From assembly GCA_023399375.1 (NCBI GenBank), contig JAEWPX010000007.1:1-64000 (forward strand): 64,000 nt of DNA. The letters run 5' to 3'. Position 1 is the stretch's first letter, and each line of letters starts with the position of its first letter. The notes beneath the pieces are model-generated. The model had not been told where the DNA came from and did no database searches. It saw only the letters and a list, made by a program, of their open reading frames with translations. This DNA comes from Pseudomonadota bacterium. GTDB lineage: Bacteria; Desulfobacterota; Desulfovibrionia; Desulfovibrionales; Desulfovibrionaceae. Below, piece after piece: positions 25,679 through 34,470 of the stretch. The position numbers were made by a program, and so were the translations under genes.

Positions 25679-27213
25679 GCGCCCCGCCCCAAAAGCCTCT
25701 TGAGCAGCCGCTTGGCCGGGCCGGCCACGGCAAAGGCCAGCCGCCACAGCGGCGCAAGCGCGCGGGCGCTTAACGCCCTGGCCACGGGCGTCGCCGCGCA
25801 AAGGGCCAGGAGCCGCGACGGGAAGCGGCCGCCCTTGGCCAGCAGGATGAGGAAATTGACGTAGTCCGGCCGGCGCATGGTGTAGCTTTTGGTGTAGACG
25901 TCGCGGCGTTCGTCGGTGAGCAGCCCGTCCGCGGCGGCCATGGCCGCGAGCTTGGTGCCCGGGTAGAGCACCAGGGAAAAGGGCTGGAGCCGGAAGGGCT
26001 TGGGGATTTTCGCGACAAAGCGTACGGAGTCGAGCCGATCTTCCAGGGTCTCGTAGGGCGTATCCAGGATGAAGTCGTAGCTCGGCGGCAGCATCCGGTC
26101 CTTGTAGGCGTTGATGACGGCCATGGCCGCGAGCATCTTGTCGTTGCCCATGGCCTGGCGGTTGAAAAGCGCCTGGATGCGCGGCGAGCCCGTCTGCACG
26201 CCCATCTGCATGTAGACCATGCCGGCATCGACCAGGGCGTCCATCTTTTCGCGCGTGACGGTGGCCGGACTGCCGAGGCACGTAAACGGCAGGGCGATGC
26301 GCGCCTTGTACTCGCGGCAGAACTCCCGGATGTTCTCAAGGGGCCTTGCGAAAAAGGCGTCGTCGGAAATCCAGACGTAGCCGATAAAGGGCATGGCCGC
26401 CAGGGCGGCCTCCAGCTCGGCCATGACGTGGGGCACGCTGCGCCAGCGCAGGTAGCCCTTGGCTCCGTAAAGCGACTTGATCGCGTCGTTGACGCAGTAG
26501 GCGCAGCGGTGCGGGCAGCCTCGCCCGGTCATGGTCTGGTAGCCCACCCGGCCGAGCAGGCGCGAGACCGTGCCCTGGGCCAGATGTCTTTCGGTCACGT
26601 TCGGGGTCAGCGGCACAAGGGCGTCGCCCCCTTCCCAGATGTAGTGTTCCTCATGGGACCAGTCCGGCGGCGGCAGGGCGTCGAGGTCGGCGCTTAGGGG
26701 GCGCACGGCGTTTTGCGCGAGGCTGCCGTCGGGGCGGCGCGACCAGATGTTGGGGATGTCCGTGACGGGCAGTCCGGCGGCCAGGGCGCGGACCACGTCC
26801 AGGATGGCTTCCTCGCCGTCGCCCACGCAGGCCATGTCCGCGACCGCGAGGCATTCCTCGGGCCGGATGGTCGGATGCACGCCGCCCCAGAGCACGGGCG
26901 CGGCGATCCTGCCCCGAAGCGCCCGCGTGATCTGGGCGGCGTTGTCGGCGTAGTTGGTCATGAGCGACACGCCGACGACGGTGGCGTCGGCGCAAAGGGG
27001 AACGAGGGAATCGAGCACGCCTGGCGGGTAGCGCTCGGGCTGGTCGGTCAGGGCGTCGCCCAGGGGATCGGGCAGGAAGACCAGGCGCGTGGGCACGCCC
27101 GCGGCGCGCAGGTACGCGGAGATGGCCCGCACGCCGAAGGAAGTGATGTCGGGATAGGGCGAGATGAGGACGACGCGCGGGGTCGTCCGGGACGGGGTGG
27201 CCTGTGGCTCCAT
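25675..27213 (-). CDS. B12-binding radical SAM protein (fourth of four)
   Basis: The product has 512 residues and the gene is the first of the nine-gene run. The cobalamin domain contains VGVSLMTNYADNAAQI and VLWGGVHPTIRPEECL (about 80-120). The cluster motif is GRGCPHRCAYCVND (about 232-245), and YMQMGVQTGSPRIQALF is the family block near 325. It is a clear paralog of the product of 20140-21738. The C-terminal tail is rich in Arg, Leu and Ala and is amphipathic, suggesting membrane association. The gap to the CheC-like gene upstream is 70 bases. Confidence 0.85.
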   Translation of the reverse strand: MEPQATPSRTTPRVVLISPYPDITSFGVRAISAYLRAAGVPTRLVFLPDPLGDALTDQPERYPPGVLDSLVPLCADATVVGVSLMTNYADNAAQITRALRGRIAAPVLWGGVHPTIRPEECLAVADMACVGDGEEAILDVVRALAAGLPVTDIPNIWSRRPDGSLAQNAVRPLSADLDALPPPDWSHEEHYIWEGGDALVPLTPNVTERHLAQGTVSRLLGRVGYQTMTGRGCPHRCAYCVNDAIKSLYGAKGYLRWRSVPHVMAELEAALAAMPFIGYVWISDDAFFARPLENIREFCREYKARIALPFTCLGSPATVTREKMDALVDAGMVYMQMGVQTGSPRIQALFNRQAMGNDKMLAAMAVINAYKDRMLPPSYDFILDTPYETLEDRLDSVRFVAKIPKPFRLQPFSLVLYPGTKLAAMAAADGLLTDERRDVYTKSYTMRRPDYVNFLILLAKGGRFPSRLLALCAATPVARALSARALAPLWRLAFAVAGPAKRLLKRLLGRGA

Positions 27214-27283
27214 TTTCGGAAGGATGCCGGGGGCGCGCCCGCCTTGTCAAGCCGGCGTCCCCATAGCGGCGGGCGCATGCCGC

Positions 27284-27895
27284 CTAGCCGAGGCTCTCCA
27301 GGATTTTGGCGTCCAGGGCCTTGGTCAGGGCGTCGAAGCCTTCCTGGGCCAGCACGACCAGGATGTCGCCCGTGGCCATGTAGCGGGCCAGGGTGAAGTT
27401 GGCGCGCACGTAGAGCGTGACCGAGCACAGGGCGTCGGCCACGGCGAGAAGCGGCCCCAGGTTGTTGGCCGTGGACAGGGGCTGGTAGTCCACGTGCAGG
27501 CCGAGCATGGTGCCCATGGCCCCGAGCACGCCGACGAGGACCACGTTGCCGACCTCGCGCAGGGTGTCCTCGCGCATCTGGTCCGGGGTCTCGGGCATGC
27601 CCATGGCCTCGGTGAGGCCGGAAACGAGGCTGCTTGCGTCGCCGTGGGCGAAGGCCAGGGCGGTCATGCCGCTCATGACCCCGGTAAACGGCAGGAACAC
27701 GCCTTCGCAGACGGAGGGGCAGCGGCCCATGGTCGCCTCGGTGAGGCTCGGGCGGCTCAGGATGCGTATCTCCGGGGCGGATAGGGTCACATGGGTGGCG
27801 CACATGCGGTTGAGCGCCTCGGCGGCGCGGCCGAGACCGATGTTGACGCATTCGCTCAAGAGATCCATGCGGGATTCCAGCGTGACTTCTGGCAC
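27284..27895 (-). CDS. cheC: CheC-family chemotaxis phosphatase
   Basis: This protein of about 203 residues has the two phosphatase signatures of CheC: LSECVNIGLGRAAEAL (about 13-28) and LREVGNVVLVGVLGAM (about 112-127), each with the E-x2-N pair that attacks phospho-CheY. It ends with a strand-helix tail. The start is taken as GTG at 27895 because GAGGAGG lies 6 bases before it; an ATG at 27913 would place that ribosome site inside the gene. No other chemotaxis genes are in the window, so it may act on a receiver elsewhere, possibly outside motility. Confidence 0.78.
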   Translation of the reverse strand: MPEVTLESRMDLLSECVNIGLGRAAEALNRMCATHVTLSAPEIRILSRPSLTEATMGRCPSVCEGVFLPFTGVMSGMTALAFAHGDASSLVSGLTEAMGMPETPDQMREDTLREVGNVVLVGVLGAMGTMLGLHVDYQPLSTANNLGPLLAVADALCSVTLYVRANFTLARYMATGDILVVLAQEGFDALTKALDAKILESLG

Positions 27896-28209
27896 GGTAT
27901 TCCTCCTCTCCATGCGGCGCGGGCCGGCAGTGGTCCTGCCTTATAGCACTCCGGAGCCGTCCAGGCGAACGCTTTGTCCCTTCTTTACAGCCAGCCGATA
28001 TCTTGCAGGAAACGACGTCGGGCAAGATGGCGTCCCTGCCGCCGCAAGGCGGCGGATGGAAAATGTTCGGCGCAAGGCCGCATTGCGGTCGCTGCGTCGG
28101 GGTTTTCCCCAAGGATCGGTTTGCTGTGGAACGCGCATGCCGCGTTGCGGAAAAAACGTGGCGTGGAAGTGTTGCGTTGAAAAAATACGGTCGAAATCGT
28201 CGCGCGCCG
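27896..28209. other. Intergenic region between hldE and the CheC-like gene
   Basis: About 310 bases with no credible gene. It contains a short GC hairpin (about 28039-28055: a CCGCCGC/GCGGCGG stem) without a following T run, and a TATAAG (minus strand, near 27940) that could serve as -10 for the CheC-like gene. Confidence 0.4.
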
Positions 28210-29727
28210 CTACGCCGTCCCGTCCGGCGTTTCCCGCTGTTGCGAGCTGCGCAGGATGCGGCTGATGATGTCCGTGGTGCTGGCGGCGGGCTCCAGGTCG
28301 ATAAGCGCCACACGGCCGCCGTAGGCCTGGACCACGTCGGCCCCGACCACGGTTTCCAGGGTGTAGTCGCCGCCCTTGGCCAGCACGTCCGGCCGCACGG
28401 CGCGAATGAGTTCGAGCGGGGTGTCCTCGCCGAAAAGCGTCACCGCGTCCACCGGGGAAAGCGACGCCAGCATGCCGGCCCGGGCCTGCTCGTTTTGCAC
28501 CGGCCGCGACGGGCCCTTCAGGCGGCGCACCGAGGCGTCGGTGTTGACCCCGACCACGAGCCGGTCGCACAGCTCCCTGGTGCGCGCGAGCATGAGCGCG
28601 TGCCCGGGGTGGAGCAGGTCGAAACAGCCGTTGGTGAAGCCGACGCGCAGTCCCTGGCTGCGCCACAGGGCCACGCGCTCGAGCAGCCGTTCCCGGGAGA
28701 CCACCTTGTCGTCGCCGCCCGCGCCCGCGCGCGACAGCACGCCCCGGCGCAGTTCGTCGGGGTGCGCCACGGCCGTGCCCACCTTGCGGATGACCACGCC
28801 CGCACCGATGTTGGCCAGGCGCGCACACAGATGCAGCGGCGCGCCGAGCGACAGTCCGGCGCACAGGATGGCGGCCAGCGTGTCGCCTGCGCCCGAGACG
28901 TCGAACACATCCGCGCTTTCGGCCCGGATGTGGCGCGCGCTCCCGTCGGCGAAGAAAAGGCTCAGTCCCTCTTCGCTGCGTGTGACGCACACCGCGTCCG
29001 CACCGCAGACGTCGATGACGCGCCGGGCGGCGGCGACGTAGGACGCCTCGTCGGTCAGGCGCATGCCCGTAGCCGCGGCCAGCTCGGCGCGGTTGGGCGT
29101 AATGACCGACGCCCCGCGGTAGCGGGAGAAATCCGCGCCCTTGGGATCGACCACCACGCGCGCGCCCAGGGTCTTGGCCAGGGCCATGACGCCGGCAAGG
29201 ACCTCGGGCGTGAGCACGCCCTTGCCGTAGTCGGAAACCATGAACACGGGGTAGTCCGGGGCGAGCGCCTCGAGCTGGGCGAGCAGGCCCTGCGCCGTGG
29301 CGGGCGCGATGGGGGCCAGGGTTTCGCGGTCCGTGCGCAGGAGGTGGTTGTGGCCGGCGATGAAGCGGGTCTTGAACGTGGTCGGCCGCCCCGGCTCCAC
29401 GACCAGCCGGGCGGTCACGCCCGGGGCGGCCGCGAGGAGCTCCGCCAGGGCCTGCCCGGGGGCGTCGTCGCCGGTTGCGGCCACGAAGCCGGCCGCGACG
29501 CCGAGGGCGGCCAGGTTGCGCACGACGTTGCCCGCGCCGCCCGGCATGTCGCTTTCCTCGGTCACGGAGAGCACGGGGATGGGCGCTTCGGGGGAGATGC
29601 GCTCCACCTTGCCGCGCACGAAGCGGTCGAGCATGGCGTCGCCGACGACCAGCACCCGGGCCTGGCCCAGGCGGTCGCACAGGTCGATCAGTTCGGGAAG
29701 TCCTTCCGGTTGCGATGGCGCGGCCAT
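28210..29727 (-). CDS. hldE: Bifunctional heptose 7-phosphate kinase / heptose 1-phosphate adenylyltransferase
   Basis: The product has 505 residues and two domains. Residues 1-330 are a ribokinase-type kinase (LVVGDAMLDRFVRG, PGGAGNVVRNLAALG, and the ATP/anion hole DVSGAGDTLAA near 258). Residues 355-490 are a nucleotidyltransferase (FTNGCFDLLHPGH near 365 and a TTDIISRI-type C-terminal motif). Together they convert D-glycero-manno-heptose 7-phosphate to the 1,7-bisphosphate and, after dephosphorylation, to the ADP sugar. GGAGGAG precedes the ATG. hldD lies 20 bases upstream in the same operon. The product feeds LPS inner-core synthesis. Confidence 0.95.
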   Translation of the reverse strand: MAAPSQPEGLPELIDLCDRLGQARVLVVGDAMLDRFVRGKVERISPEAPIPVLSVTEESDMPGGAGNVVRNLAALGVAAGFVAATGDDAPGQALAELLAAAPGVTARLVVEPGRPTTFKTRFIAGHNHLLRTDRETLAPIAPATAQGLLAQLEALAPDYPVFMVSDYGKGVLTPEVLAGVMALAKTLGARVVVDPKGADFSRYRGASVITPNRAELAAATGMRLTDEASYVAAARRVIDVCGADAVCVTRSEEGLSLFFADGSARHIRAESADVFDVSGAGDTLAAILCAGLSLGAPLHLCARLANIGAGVVIRKVGTAVAHPDELRRGVLSRAGAGGDDKVVSRERLLERVALWRSQGLRVGFTNGCFDLLHPGHALMLARTRELCDRLVVGVNTDASVRRLKGPSRPVQNEQARAGMLASLSPVDAVTLFGEDTPLELIRAVRPDVLAKGGDYTLETVVGADVVQAYGGRVALIDLEPAASTTDIISRILRSSQQRETPDGTA

Positions 29728-29747
29728 GGCCGTCTCCTCCGGTCGTT

Positions 29748-30734
29748 TCAGCGGTACGGGCAGTCCATGACGAGGTGGCGGCGCACGTAGTCGGCCACGG
29801 CGTCCTCGAGGGGGGCAAACGGGTGGGGATAGCCCGCGGCGCGCAGGCCCGCGAGGTCCGCCTGGGTGAAATACTGGTATTTGCCGCGAATATCCTCGGG
29901 CATATCGACATAGACGATGTTTTCCGGCCGCCCGGCGGCGGCGAACCCCGCGCCGATGAAGTCCTTGAAGCTGCGCGCCACGCCCGTGCCCACGTTGAAA
30001 AGGCCGCTGACCTGCGGATTGTCGAGCAGCCACAGGACCACGCGCTCCACGTCGCGCACGTACACGAAATCGCGCATCTGGCCGCCGTCGGGATAGCGCG
30101 CGTCGTGGGAGCGGAACAGCCGGACCGGCCGTCCGGCGGCGATGTCCGGCCAGACCTTGGTCAGCACGCTCTGCATCGCGCCCTTGTGCAGCTCGTTGGG
30201 GCCGAACACGTTGAAGAACTTGAGCCCCGCGTACTGGGGCGGCAGCTTTTCCCCGGCGGCCTGCCGCCGGCAGACCAGGCAGTCGAAAGCGTGCTTGCTG
30301 AAGCCGTAGAGGTTGAGCGGCGTGAGCGCGTCCAGCGCCTCGAGGGTGAAGACATCGGCGAAGCCCGCCGCGCCGTCGCCGTAGGTCGCGGCCGAGGAGG
30401 CGTAGAGAAAGGGCACGCCGGCCGCGGCGCACCAGTTAAGAAGCATCAGCGAAAACTGGAAATTTTCGCGCATGACCGCGTCGCCGTCGCTGACCGTGGT
30501 TGAGGAGATGGCCCCCATGTGCACCACGGCGCGCACCTTGCCCCGCGCGCCTTCGAGCCAGCGCGGCAGGTCCTCGGGAAACACGAAGTCGTCGAAGCGG
30601 CGGTTGCGGACGTTGCGCCACTTGCCGCCGTTGCGCAGCCGGTCGCAAAGAACGAGCCTGCGTTCTCCGCGCTCGTTGAGGGCGGCGGCGAGGTTGGAGC
30701 CGATAAATCCCGCGGCTCCGGTGACGAGGATCAT
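29748..30734 (-). CDS. hldD: ADP-L-glycero-D-manno-heptose 6-epimerase
   Basis: This 328-residue extended short-chain dehydrogenase has the NADP site GAAGFIGSN (7-15), the catalytic YGFSK (about 139-143) and FFNVFGPNELHKGAM (about 170-184), which is typical of HldD. It interconverts ADP-D,D- and ADP-L,D-heptose, the last step before LPS core assembly. It is first in the hldD-hldE pair. A long upstream in-frame extension has no family similarity and is rejected. Confidence 0.95.
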   Translation of the reverse strand: MILVTGAAGFIGSNLAAALNERGERRLVLCDRLRNGGKWRNVRNRRFDDFVFPEDLPRWLEGARGKVRAVVHMGAISSTTVSDGDAVMRENFQFSLMLLNWCAAAGVPFLYASSAATYGDGAAGFADVFTLEALDALTPLNLYGFSKHAFDCLVCRRQAAGEKLPPQYAGLKFFNVFGPNELHKGAMQSVLTKVWPDIAAGRPVRLFRSHDARYPDGGQMRDFVYVRDVERVVLWLLDNPQVSGLFNVGTGVARSFKDFIGAGFAAAGRPENIVYVDMPEDIRGKYQYFTQADLAGLRAAGYPHPFAPLEDAVADYVRRHLVMDCPYR

Positions 30735-31180
30735 GGCGGCTTCTCCTGTGCGCGGCAGTGCCCGAAGGCCCGCCGGTCTCTTCGCAAGGTGCCCCAAGGG
30801 CGCGCCAAAAACAACCCGGAAATCCTGGCGCATCGCCTGTCGGCTCCCTGCGGCCGCCCGGTCGCAGGCGGGCCTTGACACGGGACAGGGATCGCGGGAA
30901 AAAACGTCATCGCCTTGCGCGAAACGTGAACGTTTCTGGAAATGCATGGACAGTGCTTCGCGCATTCCCGCGCCTGCGGTTGCGGCCGCCGGCGCACTGT
31001 CGGCCGCCTTCCCGGCCGCCCCGGCATCCTTGCCCGCCGGCGTTTTTCCCTTCGCCGGAGTCCTCCCGTCGCCGCCCCGACAGGGCCCGATCACGAACCC
31101 CAGGAACCGCCGCCCCCGTGCGGCCTGACCACGCCAACACACTGCCGCGCCGTGAAAAAGCGCGCCCAGGGACAACACCC
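30735..31180. other. Divergent intergenic region between hldD and the DegT-type aminotransferase
   Basis: About 446 bases with no convincing gene on either strand. A TTGACA hexamer is present at 30875-30880 (plus strand) but its -10 is poor. A palindrome GAAACG-TGAA-CGTTTC at 30921-30936 is a candidate operator for the two divergent envelope genes. The rest is GC-rich with no repeats found. Confidence 0.4.
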
Positions 31181-32356
31181 ATGCCCATCCCGTTTATCGA
31201 CCTCAAGGCCCAGTTCGCCGTCCTCGAACCCGAGATTCGCCGCCGCATGGACGCCGTGCTCGCCCACGGCAAATTCATCATGGGCCCGGAAGTGGCCGAA
31301 CTGGAAACGGATCTGGCCGCATTTGCCGGCGCGCGCCATGCCGTGACCTGCGCCTCGGGCACCGACGCCCTGCTCATGCCCCTGCTCGCCTGGGGCATCG
31401 GTCCCGGCGACGCCGTCTTCACCACGCCCTTCACCTTCATCGCCACGGCGGAAGTCATCGCCCTGCTCGGCGCAACCCCGGTCTTCGTGGACATCGACCC
31501 GCGCACCTACAACATCGATCCCGCCCGGCTGGAGCTGGCCGTGGCCGCGGTTGCGGCGCAGGACCCAACACTGCATCCCCTGCCCATGGCGGCCATGACC
31601 CACAAGCTGAGGCCCAAGGCAGTCATTCCGGTGGACCTCTTCGGCCTGCCCGCGGACTACGACGCGCTTGCGGCCACGGCCCGGAAGCACGACCTGCTCG
31701 TGCTCGAGGACGCGGCGCAGGGCTTCGGCGGGGTCTACAAGGGCAGGAAGGCGGGGGCGCTCGGCGCAGCCGGGGCCACGAGCTTTTTCCCGGCCAAGCC
31801 GCTGGGGTGCTTCGGCGACGGCGGCGCGGTGTTCACCGACGACGACGCCCTGGCCGACGTGCTGCGCTCCATCCGCGTGCACGGCAAGGGCGGCCACAAG
31901 TACGACAACGTCCGCATCGGCCTCAACTGCCGCCTGGACACGCTGCAGGCCGCGGTGCTGCTGGCCAAGCTGCCGGCCTTTCCCGGCGAACTCGACGCCC
32001 GGGACGCCGCGGCGGCGCGCTACAATGCGGGCCTCGCCGGCCTGCCGGGCCTGACCCTGCCCGTGGTGCCGGAAGGCTGCCGCTGCGCCTGGGCCCAGTA
32101 CACCCTGTCCCTGTCCGGCCATGACCGCGACGCGGTGGCCGCATCCCTGCGCGAGGCCGGCGTGCCGAGCATGGTCTACTACCCCAAGCCCCTGCACACC
32201 CAGACCGCGTTCGCCGGCCTCGGGCACGCGCCCGAAGACTTCCCGGAAAGCCTCGCCGCGAGCGCCCGGGTGTTGAGCCTGCCCATGCACCCCTACCTGA
32301 CCGCCGACGTCCAGGACGTGGTCATCGCCGCCGTCGGCAAGACCCTTAACGGCTAG
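31181..32356 (+). CDS. DegT/DnrJ/EryC1/StrS-family sugar aminotransferase
   Basis: This 391-residue PLP-dependent aminotransferase of nucleotide-sugar pathways (WbpE-like) opens with IPFIDLKAQFAVLEPEI. GTDALLMPLLAWGIGPGDAV (about 59-78) positions PLP phosphate, LEDAAQGFGG (about 172-181) holds the PLP-binding Asp, and the Schiff-base lysine is in FFPAKPLGCFGDGG (about 200-213). It converts a keto-sugar nucleotide to an amino sugar, probably for a surface glycan. AGGGA lies ahead of the ATG. It is alone on the plus strand, with no dehydrogenase or acyltransferase partner nearby. Confidence 0.87.
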   Translation: MPIPFIDLKAQFAVLEPEIRRRMDAVLAHGKFIMGPEVAELETDLAAFAGARHAVTCASGTDALLMPLLAWGIGPGDAVFTTPFTFIATAEVIALLGATPVFVDIDPRTYNIDPARLELAVAAVAAQDPTLHPLPMAAMTHKLRPKAVIPVDLFGLPADYDALAATARKHDLLVLEDAAQGFGGVYKGRKAGALGAAGATSFFPAKPLGCFGDGGAVFTDDDALADVLRSIRVHGKGGHKYDNVRIGLNCRLDTLQAAVLLAKLPAFPGELDARDAAAARYNAGLAGLPGLTLPVVPEGCRCAWAQYTLSLSGHDRDAVAASLREAGVPSMVYYPKPLHTQTAFAGLGHAPEDFPESLAASARVLSLPMHPYLTADVQDVVIAAVGKTLNG

Positions 32357-32374
32357 GCCCGGTCGGGTTCTTCC

Positions 32375-32412
32375 AAAAAACACAGGCCCCCTCCCGAAGG
32401 AGGGGGCCTGTG
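32375..32412 (-). terminator. Strong intrinsic terminator downstream of the RNA-binding protein gene
   Basis: A perfect 14-base-pair stem (32381-32394 with 32399-32412) has a CGAA loop. On the minus strand it is followed by six T (32380-32375). It ends transcription of the RRM gene, and the stem may also slow the convergent aminotransferase transcript, though no T run exists on that side. Confidence 0.85.
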
Positions 32413-32537
32413 CGTGACCGGGCCGGGACGGATGTCCCGGCCCTTGCATTTCGTTTACGGCGTGGGTCCTCTAGCGGCATCCCGAAGACGCGCATGCCCG
32501 GGGCTCGCCAGAACCGGCCCGGGGGCGTCGGCAGGGC

Positions 32538-32855
32538 CTACCAGCGGCCGCCGCCTCCGCCATAACCGCCGCCGCCACCGCGACGACCGCCGCCGCCGCC
32601 GCCGGAGCGGGGCTTTTCCTGGGCTTCGTTGACTTTCAGGGTGCGGCCGCCCAGTTCCTTGCCGTCCAGAGCCTGGATGGCGGCGTTGGCGCCTTCGTCA
32701 TCCATCTCCACGAAGCCGAAGCCACGCAGACGGCCGGTTTCCCGGTCGGTGATGAGGTTGACGCTGAGCACTTCGCCGTAGGAGGCGAAGTGGTCGCGGA
32801 CGTCGTCTTCCGTGGAGGAGAAGGACAGATTACCAACGTAAAGTTTCTTCGACAT
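32538..32855 (-). CDS. RRM-domain glycine-rich RNA-binding protein
   Basis: The product has 105 residues. A single RNA-recognition motif spans 1-80, with RNP2 LYVGNL (5-10) and RNP1 RGFGFVEM (about 43-50). The tail is about 25 residues of glycine, arginine and tyrosine (GGGGGGRRGGGGGYGG type). Such small bacterial RRM proteins are often cold- or stress-induced RNA chaperones. GGAG lies 9 bases before the ATG. It has its own promoter and terminator. Confidence 0.92.
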   Translation of the reverse strand: MSKKLYVGNLSFSSTEDDVRDHFASYGEVLSVNLITDRETGRLRGFGFVEMDDEGANAAIQALDGKELGGRTLKVNEAQEKPRSGGGGGGRRGGGGGYGGGGGRW

Positions 32856-32961
32856 GTACTCTAGCTCCGGTCTTTGGCATGATCTGTTTCGGCGGTTGGG
32901 GGATCGACTTCCATCAGGTCCAAGCAGCGAAAAAAGGCATGCGCGTTGCAGATAATACCTC

Positions 32962-32989
32962 ATTGTACACGGACCGGATACAAACACAA
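32962..32989 (-). promoter_or_regulatory. Promoter candidate for the RRM protein gene
   Basis: On the minus strand TTGTGT (32989-32984) and TACAAT (32967-32962) are separated by 16 bases. Transcription would begin near 32955, leaving a 5' untranslated leader of about 100 bases, a length common in cold-shock messages. Confidence 0.5.
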
Positions 32990-33180
32990 CAAATATGTGT
33001 CCGGCGGCAGAGGATTTTTTATGCCCGCGCAAGCGCCCGAGCGCAGAAGCCGTCCGTGCGCGCCGCAGGTCCGGGAAAGCTCCCGCAACGCCTCCCGGAA
33101 GGCGTGGCGGAATGCGGGGTCATGCGGGTGAAGATGCGACCCGGCCGCATGATGTCGATGTATTATTATAAGGACGCGGG
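32990..33180. other. Intergenic stretch beyond the Gate-domain gene
   Basis: No gene or clear terminator is seen. It separates the 3' end of the Gate-domain membrane protein gene from the RRM gene promoter. Confidence 0.4.
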
Positions 33181-34134
33181 CTAGGTCAGCAGGGCGTACG
33201 CCAGCGCGACCAGGGCGACGCTCGCCGCGCGCAGCGCCTGGTTGTGCGCGATCAGGCGCACGGCGTTTTTGGGCGAGAAAATGCCGGCGTAATAGGGGAA
33301 CTGGTGGCGGAAGGCCCGCATCGGCGTGGACAGGATGTTGCCGATTAAAAGCGCCAGCACCACCTGTCTGGCGCTCAGGTCGCCTGCGCCGAGCATGGCT
33401 CCGGCTGCCGCGAGGCCGGCGGTGAATTCCGCCACCACCTGGAACATGACGATGCTCACGGCCTGCGGCGTCATGAAGGAAAGAAAGGAGAGGTGCTGCG
33501 AGAGCCATTTTTCCATGGCGTCGAACGCGCCGAACACCGTGAGGTAATGGATGCCGACGTAGATGGGCACGGTGAAGAGGATCATGGTGCGGATACGCCG
33601 CGTGAAGCGTTTCCAGGCCTTGGCCAGGGCTTTCTTCCAGGAGAAGTCGCCGTCCTTGAGGTGGCAGACGACGCAGCCCTCGGGCAAGGGCGGCAGGAGC
33701 AGGCGGCCGTAGACCAGGATGGCGGCGGTGCGCAGCAGGGCGGCGAGCAGGGTGAGGCCGACGTAGGTGAGCGACGGCCGCATGCCGAGAAAGGGCACGG
33801 TGACGAAGAACATCTGCGGCAGGTGCAGGAAATAGGTGGGCAGGCTGTTGAAGAGGTTGGCCAGGACGAGCTCCCGGTCATCGAGCTTGCCGGCGGCGTA
33901 GGCCTCGGCGAGCAGGGAGTTGGCGGCAAACCCGGAGAAAAACGCCATGGAGAAGCTTGCGCCGACCACGTCCTTGAGGTGGCCGAGGCGGATGACGGGC
34001 GCGGCGAGGCGCGCGAGGAACCGGGTCCAGTTGAGGGCTTCTATGCAATTGGCCACGAGCAGGCCGACGGCCAGGGAGCCGAGGAGCCGCAGCAGGGGCC
34101 AGAGCAGGGAGTGCCACGTGTGCGCGATGTCCAT
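33181..34134 (-). CDS. Gate-domain (nucleoside-recognition-like) membrane protein
   Basis: This 317-residue protein has about eight membrane helices. The stretches ASFSMAFFSGFAANSLLAEAY (about 58-78) and MTPQAVSIVMFQVVAEFTAGLAAAGAML (near 230) look like the two Gate repeats found in nucleoside transporters, SpmA/SpmB and the FeoB membrane part. A short cytosolic segment with CVVCHLKDGD (about 155-164) contains a CxxC. The start MDIAHTW at 34134 is chosen by family-like length; the ribosome site is weak. Substrate unknown. Confidence 0.7.
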   Translation of the reverse strand: MDIAHTWHSLLWPLLRLLGSLAVGLLVANCIEALNWTRFLARLAAPVIRLGHLKDVVGASFSMAFFSGFAANSLLAEAYAAGKLDDRELVLANLFNSLPTYFLHLPQMFFVTVPFLGMRPSLTYVGLTLLAALLRTAAILVYGRLLLPPLPEGCVVCHLKDGDFSWKKALAKAWKRFTRRIRTMILFTVPIYVGIHYLTVFGAFDAMEKWLSQHLSFLSFMTPQAVSIVMFQVVAEFTAGLAAAGAMLGAGDLSARQVVLALLIGNILSTPMRAFRHQFPYYAGIFSPKNAVRLIAHNQALRAASVALVALAYALLT

Positions 34135-34255
34135 GGTGGCGCAGCTATAGTCAGGCGACGCGGCTTTGGGAAGCCTGCAGGCGCCTGGTTTTTGGTTTTT
34201 TTGCGGAAAGAGTTGACAGCCGGCCCGCAAACGCATAGTGACATCTTTCCCGTGT

Positions 34256-34331
34256 GGGCCGTTAACTCAGACGGTAGAGTATCTGCCTTTTAAGCAGAGA
34301 GTCGCTGGTTCGAGCCCAGCACGGCCCACCA
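34256..34331 (+). tRNA. tRNA-Lys (anticodon TTT)
   Basis: A complete cloverleaf is present. The acceptor stem GGGCCGT/ACGGCCC (34256-34262 with 34321-34327), anticodon stem TCTGC/GCAGA around loop CTTTTAA, and T arm GCTGG-TTCGAGC-CCAGC are all paired. CCA is encoded at 34329-34331. Confidence 0.97.
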
Positions 34332-34340
34332 GCAGCGTCC

Positions 34341-34416
34341 GTCCCCATCGTCTAGTGGCCTAGGACGGCGGCCTCTCACGCCGCTAACAGGGGTTCAAAT
34401 CCCCTTGGGGACGCCA
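34341..34416 (+). tRNA. tRNA-Glu (anticodon CTC), prophage integration target
   Basis: The acceptor stem GTCCCCA/TGGGGAC (34341-34347 with 34406-34412), anticodon stem GCGGC/GCCGC around loop CTCTCAC, and T arm AGGGG-TTCAAAT-CCCCT are intact. CCA is encoded at 34414-34416. The integrase gene begins 55 bases downstream, reading toward the tRNA, which marks this gene as the likely attachment target. Confidence 0.97.
34390..34416 (+). other. Probable prophage attachment site (attL) in the tRNA-Glu 3' end
   Basis: Integrases of this kind recombine inside the T arm and 3' end of a tRNA gene, leaving the gene whole. The exact core cannot be set because the right-hand copy lies beyond the window. 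The placement follows from the tRNA-integrase arrangement. Confidence 0.45.
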
Positions 34417-34470
34417 AGACTTAGCCGATCGAGTTTGCCGCCAGGGGTATTTCTAGGGGTAAACTCGGTT

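Noticed and set aside
30758..31180. N-terminal extension of the DegT-type aminotransferase
   Set aside because: The upstream part of the frame is Pro/Arg-rich without family similarity; the family start MPIPFIDLK is preceded by a ribosome site.
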